From contig NZ_LT629842.1 in the NCBI RefSeq assembly GCF_900106785.1, forward strand, positions 75,694-139,693: 64,000 nucleotides of DNA, given 5' to 3'. This stretch comes from Prevotellamassilia timonensis (lineage in GTDB: Bacteria; Bacteroidota; Bacteroidia; Bacteroidales; Bacteroidaceae). This document shows positions 57,211 to 64,000 of the stretch, piece after piece; position 1 is the stretch's first letter; the number at the start of each line of letters is the position of its first letter. Under the pieces are notes generated by a model, which saw only the letters and a list, made by a program, of their open reading frames with translations, was not told where the DNA came from and did not search any database. The position numbers and the translations under genes are program-made.

Positions 57211-58581
57211 TTAGAGCTTTGCCAAATCGATAAAGTGGCCGCGCTTGCGACGCTCCTCAATGAGTTGATTGAGTTTGCGCTGGCGGTCTTTGGCCACCCA
57301 GCGGCGGGCAAAGACATTGGGTATGGCCACGCCAAGGGCGATGCACATGATGGTGATGGCTGATGCCATGCCAAATTTCATGGCGTTGGTGAGTTCGCCC
57401 ACCACACCGTTCATTTCAATCAAGCCAACGAGGGCGCGGTACATCAGTACACCAGGCACCATGGGGATAACGCTCGGTATGGAGAGCACGTGGTTGGGGG
57501 CATGCACCCAGTGTACGGCCTTGACGGCAATTAAGCTGGCCAGGGCGCTGCCGGCAAGCGAGCCGATGGCAAGGCCCATGTCGAGGCCGATGTTGTCGTT
57601 GGACGGGCCAAGGTTGACAAAGTTGCGCGTGCACACGGCTATGATGCCGCCTATGGCCACAACCCATAACAGGCGGCGCGGAATGTTGAATATCATAGAG
57701 AAGCCCATGGCCGAGATGGCTGCGGCAGCAGCGTAGCTCAGGTAAGAGTTGTGGGGTATCATGGGTATGGTGTAGAACTGCGTGAGGTCGAAGTTGGACA
57801 GCTTGAGGAAGAACGCTATACCAAACGACATGGCCACAATCATGAGGAAGGTGTTGATGGCGCGCGTGAGTCCTACTTGTATGTAGTTGTCGAGCATGTC
57901 GTCGACAAAGTTGATGAGTGGCACACCTGGCACAATGAACAGGGCACAAGCCAACAGGGGGTGAAGCGGTGTGCTTGTCCACGATGAGGGCAAATAGGTG
58001 GTGGCCCAGGCTATTACGGTGCTGATAAATGCTGCAATGGCAATGCCCATGTAGTTGTTAAGCCCCTTGCGCAGCATCAAACCGCGCAGGTACATGCCAA
58101 TGGCTGCTGCAAACGAGGCGTAGAAAAAGGCTGTCCAGTCGCAACCGAATTGTATGCAGAAACCGCCGCACGCAAAGCCGGTGCCAATGGCCACTTGTAC
58201 GGGGGTGTAGTTGCGGGGACGGTTGGCTATTTCTTCAAGCTCCTGGGCGTACTGCTCAATGCTGTAGTCCTGGCGTATAGCCTTCCACGAGAGTTTGCTG
58301 ATGAGCGAGATGGTGGTCATGTTGATACCATGCTTGTTGCAGCGTTGGAACTTTGTGAAGGAGTGTTCGTCGTCGCTGAGGTTTACCATCAACATGTTGA
58401 ACTGCACGTAGATGTGCAAGTGTTCCTCGGGCAGTCCGAGGAAGGCTGCAACACGGTTCATGTTGCGTACAATACGGTTGGTGTCGGCCGCACTTTCCAC
58501 CAGTAGCTGACCGGTGCGCAGCAACAAGTCGAGTTTGTGACGGATTAGCTGCTCTCTTGTCAGTTCAGAGTTGGTTGTCAT
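57211..58581 (-). CDS. Threonine/serine exporter family protein (ThrE-like)
   Basis: This 456-residue protein fuses the two ThrE halves. An N-terminal soluble part (about 1-130) has DTNRIVRNMNRVAAFLGL and HINMTTISLISKL-like motifs, and about ten helices follow (140-430). FIVPGVPLINFVDDMLDNY (near 220) and IPSVIPMVPGVLMYRALVG (near 375) are the family signatures in each half. It exports threonine and serine. The family may also work as a dicarboxylate exporter when split in two (YjjP/YjjB). The basic C-terminus (RKRGHFIDLAKL) is cytoplasmic. Confidence 0.88.
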   Translation of the reverse strand: MTTNSELTREQLIRHKLDLLLRTGQLLVESAADTNRIVRNMNRVAAFLGLPEEHLHIYVQFNMLMVNLSDDEHSFTKFQRCNKHGINMTTISLISKLSWKAIRQDYSIEQYAQELEEIANRPRNYTPVQVAIGTGFACGGFCIQFGCDWTAFFYASFAAAIGMYLRGLMLRKGLNNYMGIAIAAFISTVIAWATTYLPSSWTSTPLHPLLACALFIVPGVPLINFVDDMLDNYIQVGLTRAINTFLMIVAMSFGIAFFLKLSNFDLTQFYTIPMIPHNSYLSYAAAAAISAMGFSMIFNIPRRLLWVVAIGGIIAVCTRNFVNLGPSNDNIGLDMGLAIGSLAGSALASLIAVKAVHWVHAPNHVLSIPSVIPMVPGVLMYRALVGLIEMNGVVGELTNAMKFGMASAITIMCIALGVAIPNVFARRWVAKDRQRKLNQLIEERRKRGHFIDLAKL

Positions 58582-58675
58582 TCAATAAAGTTTGTGTGAT
58601 TTTGTATTTCTGGCTGCAAAATTACAAAAAAATGTGCATAACGCCTTTATGTACAGGTGATTAAACCCGTTGGTG

Positions 58676-59206
58676 TTACAGGTTAGCCGGTGCGTTTGTA
58701 CGCATGGCAAGCATGATTGCCTCGCCGACCAGGGCTATGTTTGCAAGTGCGTAGTGTTTCTTGTTGCCCGATGATAGCGTATTTCCACAAATCTCGGCGG
58801 TGCGGAGAATGTTGCTCCTTACCTCATTGTCATTGAAAAAGGTGGCAGCTCCTGTTGAGAAGGCTGTTCCAGAGGGGCTCAGTCCCATGATGACGGGGCC
58901 TGCATCGATGTCCATACCGATGATAGGAGAATGGTCGAGCCATTCCTTCTTTGCTTTGTCCACCCATGTGTCCACAGTAGACGCGTATTCCCCTTTGTTG
59001 AGCGCAGCGTATTGCTTCAATGCTACAATAGCAACAAGCATGTCTGGCATGTAAATAAGCTGTCCGGGATTTAGCTGTGTCAGAAATGTCACTTTCCCTG
59101 CTGCTGCGATGAAAGGCAAACAACAGCCTGAACGATATGGCAAAAGTACAAATAAAATCAGAGAAATGGGAGCACTTGCCATCATGGCGCAATTATATGC
59201 TCTCAA
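58676..59206 (-). pseudogene. Probable gene remnant of an alpha/alpha-barrel type protein
   Basis: An open frame of 176 codons starts at 59206, inside a fragment of the P1 repeat end (59202-59229). A -7-like box TACTTTTG on the minus strand lies inside the frame at 59143-59150. The C-terminal part (IDAGPVIMGLSPSGTAFSTGAA, then EVRSNILRTAEI) resembles the end of larger membrane proteins that I recall from Prevotella, but the joint at KKEWLDHSPIIGMDIDAG suggests an internal deletion. The 5' part looks lost at the repeat. A small functional protein starting at an internal Met is possible but less likely. Confidence 0.5.
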
Positions 59207-59229
59207 CTTTCGGATTTAGCAAGTGCGGT
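59202..59229. repeat. Remnant of a P1 palindrome end
   Basis: CTCAACTTTCGGATTTAGC and the bases following it match the left end of the P1 element at 43412, but the rest of the element is absent. Confidence 0.65.
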
Positions 59230-59284
59230 ACGAATAACGGCGGCGACCGGTTGTAGTAAACATGTGAAACGACCGATATATATG

Positions 59285-59371
59285 CTTGCTTCGAACGTAG
59301 TAAGCATTTACTTCGAACGTAGTAAGCATTTACTTCGAACGTAGTAAGCATTTACTTCGATCGTAGTAAGA
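59285..59371. repeat. 22-bp minisatellite, four copies
   Basis: The unit TTCGAACGTAGTAAGCATT plus TAC repeats almost exactly three and a half to four times in tandem. The last copy has TTCGATCG. It lies in the 300-bp gap between the gene remnant and the flavin reductase gene. I see nothing else there except the promoter of the flavin reductase gene (TAAATTTG near 59462). Confidence 0.8.
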
Positions 59372-59509
59372 TAACTTAAGTCGCGTATTTGAGGTATGAC
59401 TTACACGTAAAGTCGTTGACTTGTCAATTTGTTTGATAATCCGGTCAGCGCGTAACTAAAATAAATTTGTAACTTAGCGGCATAATACGAATGACTAAAA
59501 AATGCAACA

Positions 59510-60025
59510 ATGAAAAAGACAACTGTTGAAGCTTTGGCTAAAGAGAATGCCTTTGAACTGATAGGCAAGGAATGGATGCTCATAACCGCTGGCAATAAGG
59601 AACACTGCAACATGATGACGGCCTCGTGGGGCGGCATAGGTTGGCTGTGGAACAAGCCTGTGGCATTTGTCTTTGTACGTCCGGAACGTGCCACCTATCC
59701 GCTGATTGAAGAGAATGAATACTTGACACTCTCTTTCCTTGGCCACAGCGAGGCCATGCGCAAGGTGTACAATTTCTGTGGCTCAAAGTCGGGACGCGAC
59801 TATGACAAGGTGAAGGAGACCGGACTGACTCCCGTTGTAACGGAACACGGTGCCATAGGTTTTGAGGAGGCTCGACTGACCATAGAGGGTCGCAAAATGT
59901 TCCGCACGGAGCTCAAGGCCGACGAGTTTGTTGACAAAGAGGCACTTGCACGCTGGTACAATGACCAGCCGGGCGGTTCGCTGCACACCATGTATGTGGT
60001 GGAGATAGAAAACGTTTACGAATAA
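59510..60025 (+). CDS. Flavin reductase family protein
   Basis: This 171-residue protein has the flavin reductase-like FMN-binding split barrel: NMMTASWGGIGWLWNKPVAF (near 35) and RATYPLIEENEYLTLSF (near 61) hold the flavin in this family. It probably reduces flavin with NAD(P)H, or is itself an FMN oxidoreductase. The electron acceptor is unknown. The next gene starts 2 bp after its stop, so the two are translated from the same message. Confidence 0.87.
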   Translation: MKKTTVEALAKENAFELIGKEWMLITAGNKEHCNMMTASWGGIGWLWNKPVAFVFVRPERATYPLIEENEYLTLSFLGHSEAMRKVYNFCGSKSGRDYDKVKETGLTPVVTEHGAIGFEEARLTIEGRKMFRTELKADEFVDKEALARWYNDQPGGSLHTMYVVEIENVYE

Positions 60026-60027
60026 GC

Positions 60028-61488
60028 ATGCCGTTACTACAAATAACAAACGGGGTGACGCGTCACCCCGATTATCGTTTGGCCGAGCCGCTCAATCTGA
60101 CAATAGAGGCTGGCGAGGCGCTGGCAATTTGCGGCCCTAATGGTGGCGGCAAATCGCTGCTGGTGGATATTATAACTGGTGCTCACCCGCTGCTGGGCGA
60201 TGCGGCACGGTATGACTTTGGTGGCAATAATGCTGACCGCGTGGCCGATAATGTGCGGCTTGTGACCTTTCGCGATGTGTATGGTGGCAATGAACCGGCT
60301 TACTATCAGCAGCGCTGGAACCAGACCGACGAGCAGACGTTTCCCACTGTAAGCGAGGTGCTGCAGCAGGCTCGTACAGCTTGGACTGACTTGCACCAGG
60401 GCACTTCGCCCGAGATAGACTTGGACTTGCTGGCCGAACTGGGTATGGACGAGCATGCCGACAAGCCTATTAACCAACTGTCGAGCGGCGAACTGCGACG
60501 TATGCAGTTGGCCAAGATGCTGATGTCGTGTCCGCAGATGCTTGTGATAGACAATCCTTACATCGGCCTTGACAAGGACGCTCGCATGATGCTGACGCGG
60601 GTGCTCGGGCTGTTGGCACAACGTTTGACGCTGGTGCTGGTGGTGAGCCGTCCGGCCGATGTGCCGTCGTTTGTAAAGCACATAGTTTATGTGGACGGCA
60701 AGCGTGTGAGTAATTTGCTGCCCGCCACCGCTTATGCTCAGATAGAGCAGGACGGGGCACGCATGGGTGAGATGCCGGCTTTTACCCCGCCAACCGAGGA
60801 ACGCTTTACACCGGCTGCCAGCAATGAGGTGATTGATTTCAGACACATCAACATACGCTATGGCCAGCGCACCATATTGAAGGACTTGAACTGGCTGGTG
60901 ATGCGGGGCGAACACTGGGCCTTGACCGGCGAGAATGGGGCGGGTAAAAGTACGCTGCTGTCGCTGGTGTGTGCTGATAATCTGCAAGCTTATGCCTGCG
61001 ATATCAGGCTGTTTGGCAATAAGCGCGGGAGCGGTGAAAGCATTTGGGACATAAAGCGCCGCATTGGTTATGTGTCGCCCGAGATGTACTCGGCCTACCG
61101 CAAACCGCTGCCGGCTATTGATATTGTGGCAAGTGGATTGCGCGACACGATAGGGCTGTATCAGCATGCTTCGGAGGCTGAACGCGCTTGTTGCAAGGCG
61201 TGGCTCGCGGCCTTTGATGCCTCGCACTTGGCCGATCGTAACTATATGACGCTGTCGTCGGGCGAGCAGCGCTTGATTATGTTGGTACGTGCCTTTGTCA
61301 AGAACCCGGATCTGCTTATTCTTGACGAGCCTTTTCACGGGCTTGACAACCGTCACCGCAAGCGCGCTCAAGCCATTATAGACTGCTTTATGCGCAATAC
61401 GCGCAAGACGCTTATCATGGTTACGCATTATGAAGAAGAGTTGCCTTCGTGCATCGACCACCGGCTGGTGCTGAAGAAACACCGGTGA
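60028..61488 (+). CDS. Tandem ABC ATPase, ModF-like
   Basis: This 486-residue soluble protein has two nucleotide-binding domains and no membrane segment. Domain 1 has Walker A GPNGGGKS (near 37), signature LSSGELRRM (near 151) and Walker B MLVIDNPYIGLD, where Asn replaces the catalytic Glu. Domain 2 has GENGAGKST (near 303), LSSGEQRLI and LLILDEPFHGLD, all canonical. ModF-type proteins resemble molybdate-uptake ATPases, but their role is unclear. No molybdate permease gene lies nearby. One site is thus probably degenerate and the other hydrolyses ATP. Confidence 0.85.
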   Translation: MPLLQITNGVTRHPDYRLAEPLNLTIEAGEALAICGPNGGGKSLLVDIITGAHPLLGDAARYDFGGNNADRVADNVRLVTFRDVYGGNEPAYYQQRWNQTDEQTFPTVSEVLQQARTAWTDLHQGTSPEIDLDLLAELGMDEHADKPINQLSSGELRRMQLAKMLMSCPQMLVIDNPYIGLDKDARMMLTRVLGLLAQRLTLVLVVSRPADVPSFVKHIVYVDGKRVSNLLPATAYAQIEQDGARMGEMPAFTPPTEERFTPAASNEVIDFRHINIRYGQRTILKDLNWLVMRGEHWALTGENGAGKSTLLSLVCADNLQAYACDIRLFGNKRGSGESIWDIKRRIGYVSPEMYSAYRKPLPAIDIVASGLRDTIGLYQHASEAERACCKAWLAAFDASHLADRNYMTLSSGEQRLIMLVRAFVKNPDLLILDEPFHGLDNRHRKRAQAIIDCFMRNTRKTLIMVTHYEEELPSCIDHRLVLKKHR

Positions 61489-61504
61489 CGAACTCCTTGC
61501 CCCG

Positions 61505-62461
61505 CTACTTTGCCTGCAGCAAAAGGGGCTGTACCATGCCATGCGGCACGCCTAACTTGATAGCTTTGTCAAGGTCGGTGCGTGCCGCTTTTTTCTCGCC
61601 CAACCGCAGCAGCATCTTGGCCCGCTCAATATAGTAGGCGCTCTCGTTGGGCTGCAGTTCAACAAGGCGGTCGTAGTCGGCACGTGCAAGGGCTGGCATG
61701 TTGAGCTCGGCCTCTACTGCGGCACGGGTGCTGAGGGCATCTACCATGTCGGGGTGTGCCGACACAATAAGGTTAAGGCGGTTGAGTGCCTCCTTGGGCT
61801 GGCCCATTTGTTGCAGTGTCAGGGCATCGAGTATTTGCGCGTTGGTGTTTTGCGGGTTGGCTGATATGATGTGCTGCAGGTCGGCATGGGCTTCGGTAAA
61901 GAGTCTCAACTGATAGCGGGCTGCTGCGCGCACAAAGCGTGCACGTTCAAGCAGCTGGGGCGTGATGCCGTCAAGTTCGGGCTGGTCGAGCACTTGTTGC
62001 GCATCGTCCTGTGCCTCGGCGGCACGCCCAAGTTGCAGGTTGGCTTCGGCGCGCGCCAAACGGGCATCGAAGTAGTTGGGGTAGTCCTTGATGACAGCGG
62101 TAAGTTTTTCGACCGCTTGCACGTTTCGACCGCGTGCCATGTCTACCAATCCCAGGTTATACTTTATTATATGATTGCCTTCGGCAGCGGGACGCAGTTT
62201 CAGTGCCTCATTAAACAAGGTTTCGGCCTGCCCCAAGGAGTCGGCGTATAGGGCGTTGAAGGCGCGCCGCAAATTGTCAACATACGCCAGGGAGTCAGAT
62301 TGCTCACGCTTGTCGGTATGTTGCTCGCGTTTGTAGTCGTCCACCGTCTTCGACCTGATGCCTCCTTGTCCGCGTTGCAGGGGAATGATGGTCTGGGCAC
62401 CGAGCGTGCCAGCAAGGAAGATGCTTGCAAACAATGCCAAGGGTCTTAATATATTGTTCAT
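61505..62461 (-). CDS. Periplasmic tetratricopeptide repeat protein
   Basis: I chose the ATG at 62461 (MNNILRPLALFASIFLAGTL), which gives a clear signal peptide; MYA three codons earlier (62470) is almost equal. The product has about 318 residues. Residues about 55-310 form seven or so TPR units, such as YADSLGQAETLFNEALKLRPAAEG and ARADYDRLVELQPNESAYY. TPR arrays hold protein partners together. The gene converges with the ModF-like gene, with 17 bp between their ends, and lies downstream of the malic enzyme gene on the same strand. Confidence 0.82.
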   Translation of the reverse strand: MNNILRPLALFASIFLAGTLGAQTIIPLQRGQGGIRSKTVDDYKREQHTDKREQSDSLAYVDNLRRAFNALYADSLGQAETLFNEALKLRPAAEGNHIIKYNLGLVDMARGRNVQAVEKLTAVIKDYPNYFDARLARAEANLQLGRAAEAQDDAQQVLDQPELDGITPQLLERARFVRAAARYQLRLFTEAHADLQHIISANPQNTNAQILDALTLQQMGQPKEALNRLNLIVSAHPDMVDALSTRAAVEAELNMPALARADYDRLVELQPNESAYYIERAKMLLRLGEKKAARTDLDKAIKLGVPHGMVQPLLLQAK

Positions 62462-62555
62462 AGCATACATATTGTGTAAAAGCGGCACAAGCGGCACTGC
62501 ATACTCATGCTGTGCCGCTTGTGTCTTTCTGTATTGTTGCGCTTATTTCTGTTTC

Positions 62556-64000
62556 TTACTTTCTCTTCTCCATCACGATGGCGTCAATCACGGCAACAGC
62601 GGTGACATTGACGATGTCGCTTACCGAACTTTCGAAGTCGGTAAAGTGGATAGGCTTGTTAAGTCCCATTTGGATAGGGCCGACTACTTCGCCATCGTCT
62701 TCAAGCGCCTTTACCATCTTGTATGATGAGTTGGCAGCAGAGAGGTTGGGGAAGATGAGTGTGTTGACATCTATGCCCTTGAGGCGGTTGAAGGGGTACT
62801 TTTCATCGCGCAGGTCTTTGTCCATGGCAAAGTTGAGCTGCATTTCGCCGTCAATGGCCAAGTCGGGCATTTCGTTGTGCATGCGTTCAACCACGTGTTG
62901 CACACTGAGTGCGCTGCCGTCGTTGTCTGAGCCAAAGTTTGAGTATGAAAGCATGGCGATAGACGGTGTACGGTTGAAGAAACGTACTGTTTCGGCAGAG
63001 AGGCGTGCAATGTCGTAGAGCGTGTCTTCGCTCGGGTGGCGGTTGACAAGTGTGTCGGCTACGAACAGAATGCCTTTCTTGGTGTTAATCAGGTGCATTG
63101 TGCCAAAGTGGTTGTAGCCTTCGCGCACACCAATAACCTCGCGTGCCACCTTGAAGGTGTTAGAGTATTTGGTGTAAAGACCCGTGATGAATGCATCGGC
63201 CTCGCCTGTCTCTACCATCATCATGCCAAAGTAGTTGCGCTCGTACATTTTGTCTTCAGCCTCTTGGGGGGTATAACCCTTGCGCTCCATTTTCTTGGCA
63301 AAGATTTGCGCATAGCGGTGGCGGCGCTCGTTTTGGGTGTCGTTGCGCAGATTGAGTATTTCAATGCCTTCGAGGTTGAGTTTCAGCTCTTCGGCAATTT
63401 TGCGTATTTGCACATCGTTGCCCAATAATATGGGGAAGCAGATGCCCTCCTCCTTAGCGCGCACAGCGGCTTCGAGCATGGTGGGGTGTGTGCCTTCGGC
63501 AAAAACCACACGCTTGGGGTTGCTGCGTGCTGTGTCGTAGAGGTTCTGGGTAAACTTGCTTTCTTGGCCCATCAATTCGCGCAGGTGCTGGCGGTAGGCT
63601 TTCCAGTCCTTGATAGGTGTGCGTGCCACTCCACTGTCCATTGCGGCTTTGGCAACGGCCATTGAAACTTCGGTAATCAAACGCGGGTCGACGGGTTTGG
63701 GAATAAAGTAGTCGGGGCCGAAGGTGAAGTTGCGCACGTGGTAGGCGCGGTTGACGATGTCGGGCACCGGACGACGCGCCAGGTCGGCAATGGCACGGGC
63801 CGCTGCCATCTTCATTTCTTCGTTGATGGCACTTGCTGCGGTGTCGAGTGCGCCACGGAAGATGTAGGGGAAACCAATTACATTGTTGATTTGGTTGGGA
63901 TAGTCGGTACGGCCTGTGCTCATCAGTACGTCAGGACGTGCTGCTGTGGCGTCTTCGTAAGAGATTTCGGGCACGGGGTTGGCCAGTGCAAAGATGATAG
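62556..64000 (-). CDS. NADP-dependent malic enzyme with phosphotransacetylase-like C-domain (5' part outside)
   Basis: The gene runs off the right edge: codons for IIFALANPVPEIS continue to position 64000 with no start. Visible are the end of the malic enzyme NAD-binding domain (PNQINNVIGFPYIFRGALD) and the whole phosphate-acetyltransferase-like C-terminal domain (about the last 330 residues, e.g. KRVVFAEGTHPTMLEAA and FMMMVETGEADAFITGL-like text). This is the MaeB architecture. It decarboxylates malate to pyruvate and gives NADPH, with the C-domain regulating by binding acetyl-CoA. The catalytic N-terminus lies outside the window. Confidence 0.92.
   Translation of the reverse strand, partial: IIFALANPVPEISYEDATAARPDVLMSTGRTDYPNQINNVIGFPYIFRGALDTAASAINEEMKMAAARAIADLARRPVPDIVNRAYHVRNFTFGPDYFIPKPVDPRLITEVSMAVAKAAMDSGVARTPIKDWKAYRQHLRELMGQESKFTQNLYDTARSNPKRVVFAEGTHPTMLEAAVRAKEEGICFPILLGNDVQIRKIAEELKLNLEGIEILNLRNDTQNERRHRYAQIFAKKMERKGYTPQEAEDKMYERNYFGMMMVETGEADAFITGLYTKYSNTFKVAREVIGVREGYNHFGTMHLINTKKGILFVADTLVNRHPSEDTLYDIARLSAETVRFFNRTPSIAMLSYSNFGSDNDGSALSVQHVVERMHNEMPDLAIDGEMQLNFAMDKDLRDEKYPFNRLKGIDVNTLIFPNLSAANSSYKMVKALEDDGEVVGPIQMGLNKPIHFTDFESSVSDIVNVTAVAVIDAIVMEKRK

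Noticed and set aside
60037-61542. A 501-codon antisense frame opposite the ModF-like gene
   Set aside because: The plus strand encodes two clear ATPase domains. The antisense frame is His/Gln-rich without motifs.

Overview
The window looks like part of a Bacteroidales chromosome, most probably from the Prevotellaceae. The evidence is the repeated use of the Bacteroidota -7 promoter box TAnnTTTG, surface proteins with BspA-type leucine-rich repeats and C-termini resembling type IX secretion signals, lectin-tailed GH2 and GH27 glycosidases, a two-ORF ISAon1-type insertion sequence, and Bacteroidales-type gene families throughout. I cannot fix the genus from sequence alone.

Region 1 (1-16.6 kb) is the right end of a prophage. 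It starts with a complete ISAon1-like element (2-1620) that has cut the 5' part off a phage structural gene. Next come neck/tail-completion genes, a tail fibre-like gene and a compact lysis cassette (holin, amidase, predicted unimolecular spanin). An unusual 1.36 kb gene-free locus follows, then the tape measure gene, an AT-rich cargo gene with its own promoter, a tail hub gene, and a convergent tyrosine integrase. The integrase lies beside tRNA-Lys(TTT), whose 3' end faces the phage and is the likely attachment site. The gene-free locus is the most striking object in the window: at least seven consecutive hairpins, several with the same architecture, compensating stem changes and an invariant 9-nt loop, followed by a quasi-periodic 28-bp repeat array.

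Region 2 (16.7-31.1 kb) holds an AI-2E family transporter, rsmI, two lipoproteins and a MATE exporter. It then has a secreted cluster: a FISUMP-type protein, an IdeS/Mac-like cysteine protease, a small protein, a large GH2 beta-galactosidase and a GH10-like glycosidase. Region 3 (31.1-37.3 kb) is a 1 kb composite of nested palindromes beside a broken gene, a BspA-like leucine-rich repeat protein, a possible structured RNA and tRNA-Thr(TGT).

Region 4 (37.4-47.1 kb) is a dense housekeeping run: argB, a U32 peptidase, a HAD phosphatase, ribF, a CPBP protease, dusB, a MerR-type regulator, radA and a FAD-dependent dehydrogenase. Region 5 (48.1-53.4 kb) is an oxidative stress and metal group: a Fur/PerR-type regulator with a 7-1-7 operator over its own leader, two rubrerythrins, an Nramp transporter and a SulP transporter. 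Region 6 (53.9-64 kb) has a GH27 alpha-galactosidase, a ThrE-type exporter, a gene remnant, a flavin reductase, a ModF-like double ATPase, a TPR protein and the 3' part of a malic enzyme gene.

A theme across the window is intergenic palindromic DNA. At least four repeat families occur, and many copies are bracketed by inverted arms of phased 8-bp (sometimes 10-bp) tandem words whose sequence differs from locus to locus. A second theme is two long hairpins that carry a promoter -7 box inside them, so only read-through transcripts could form the hairpin.
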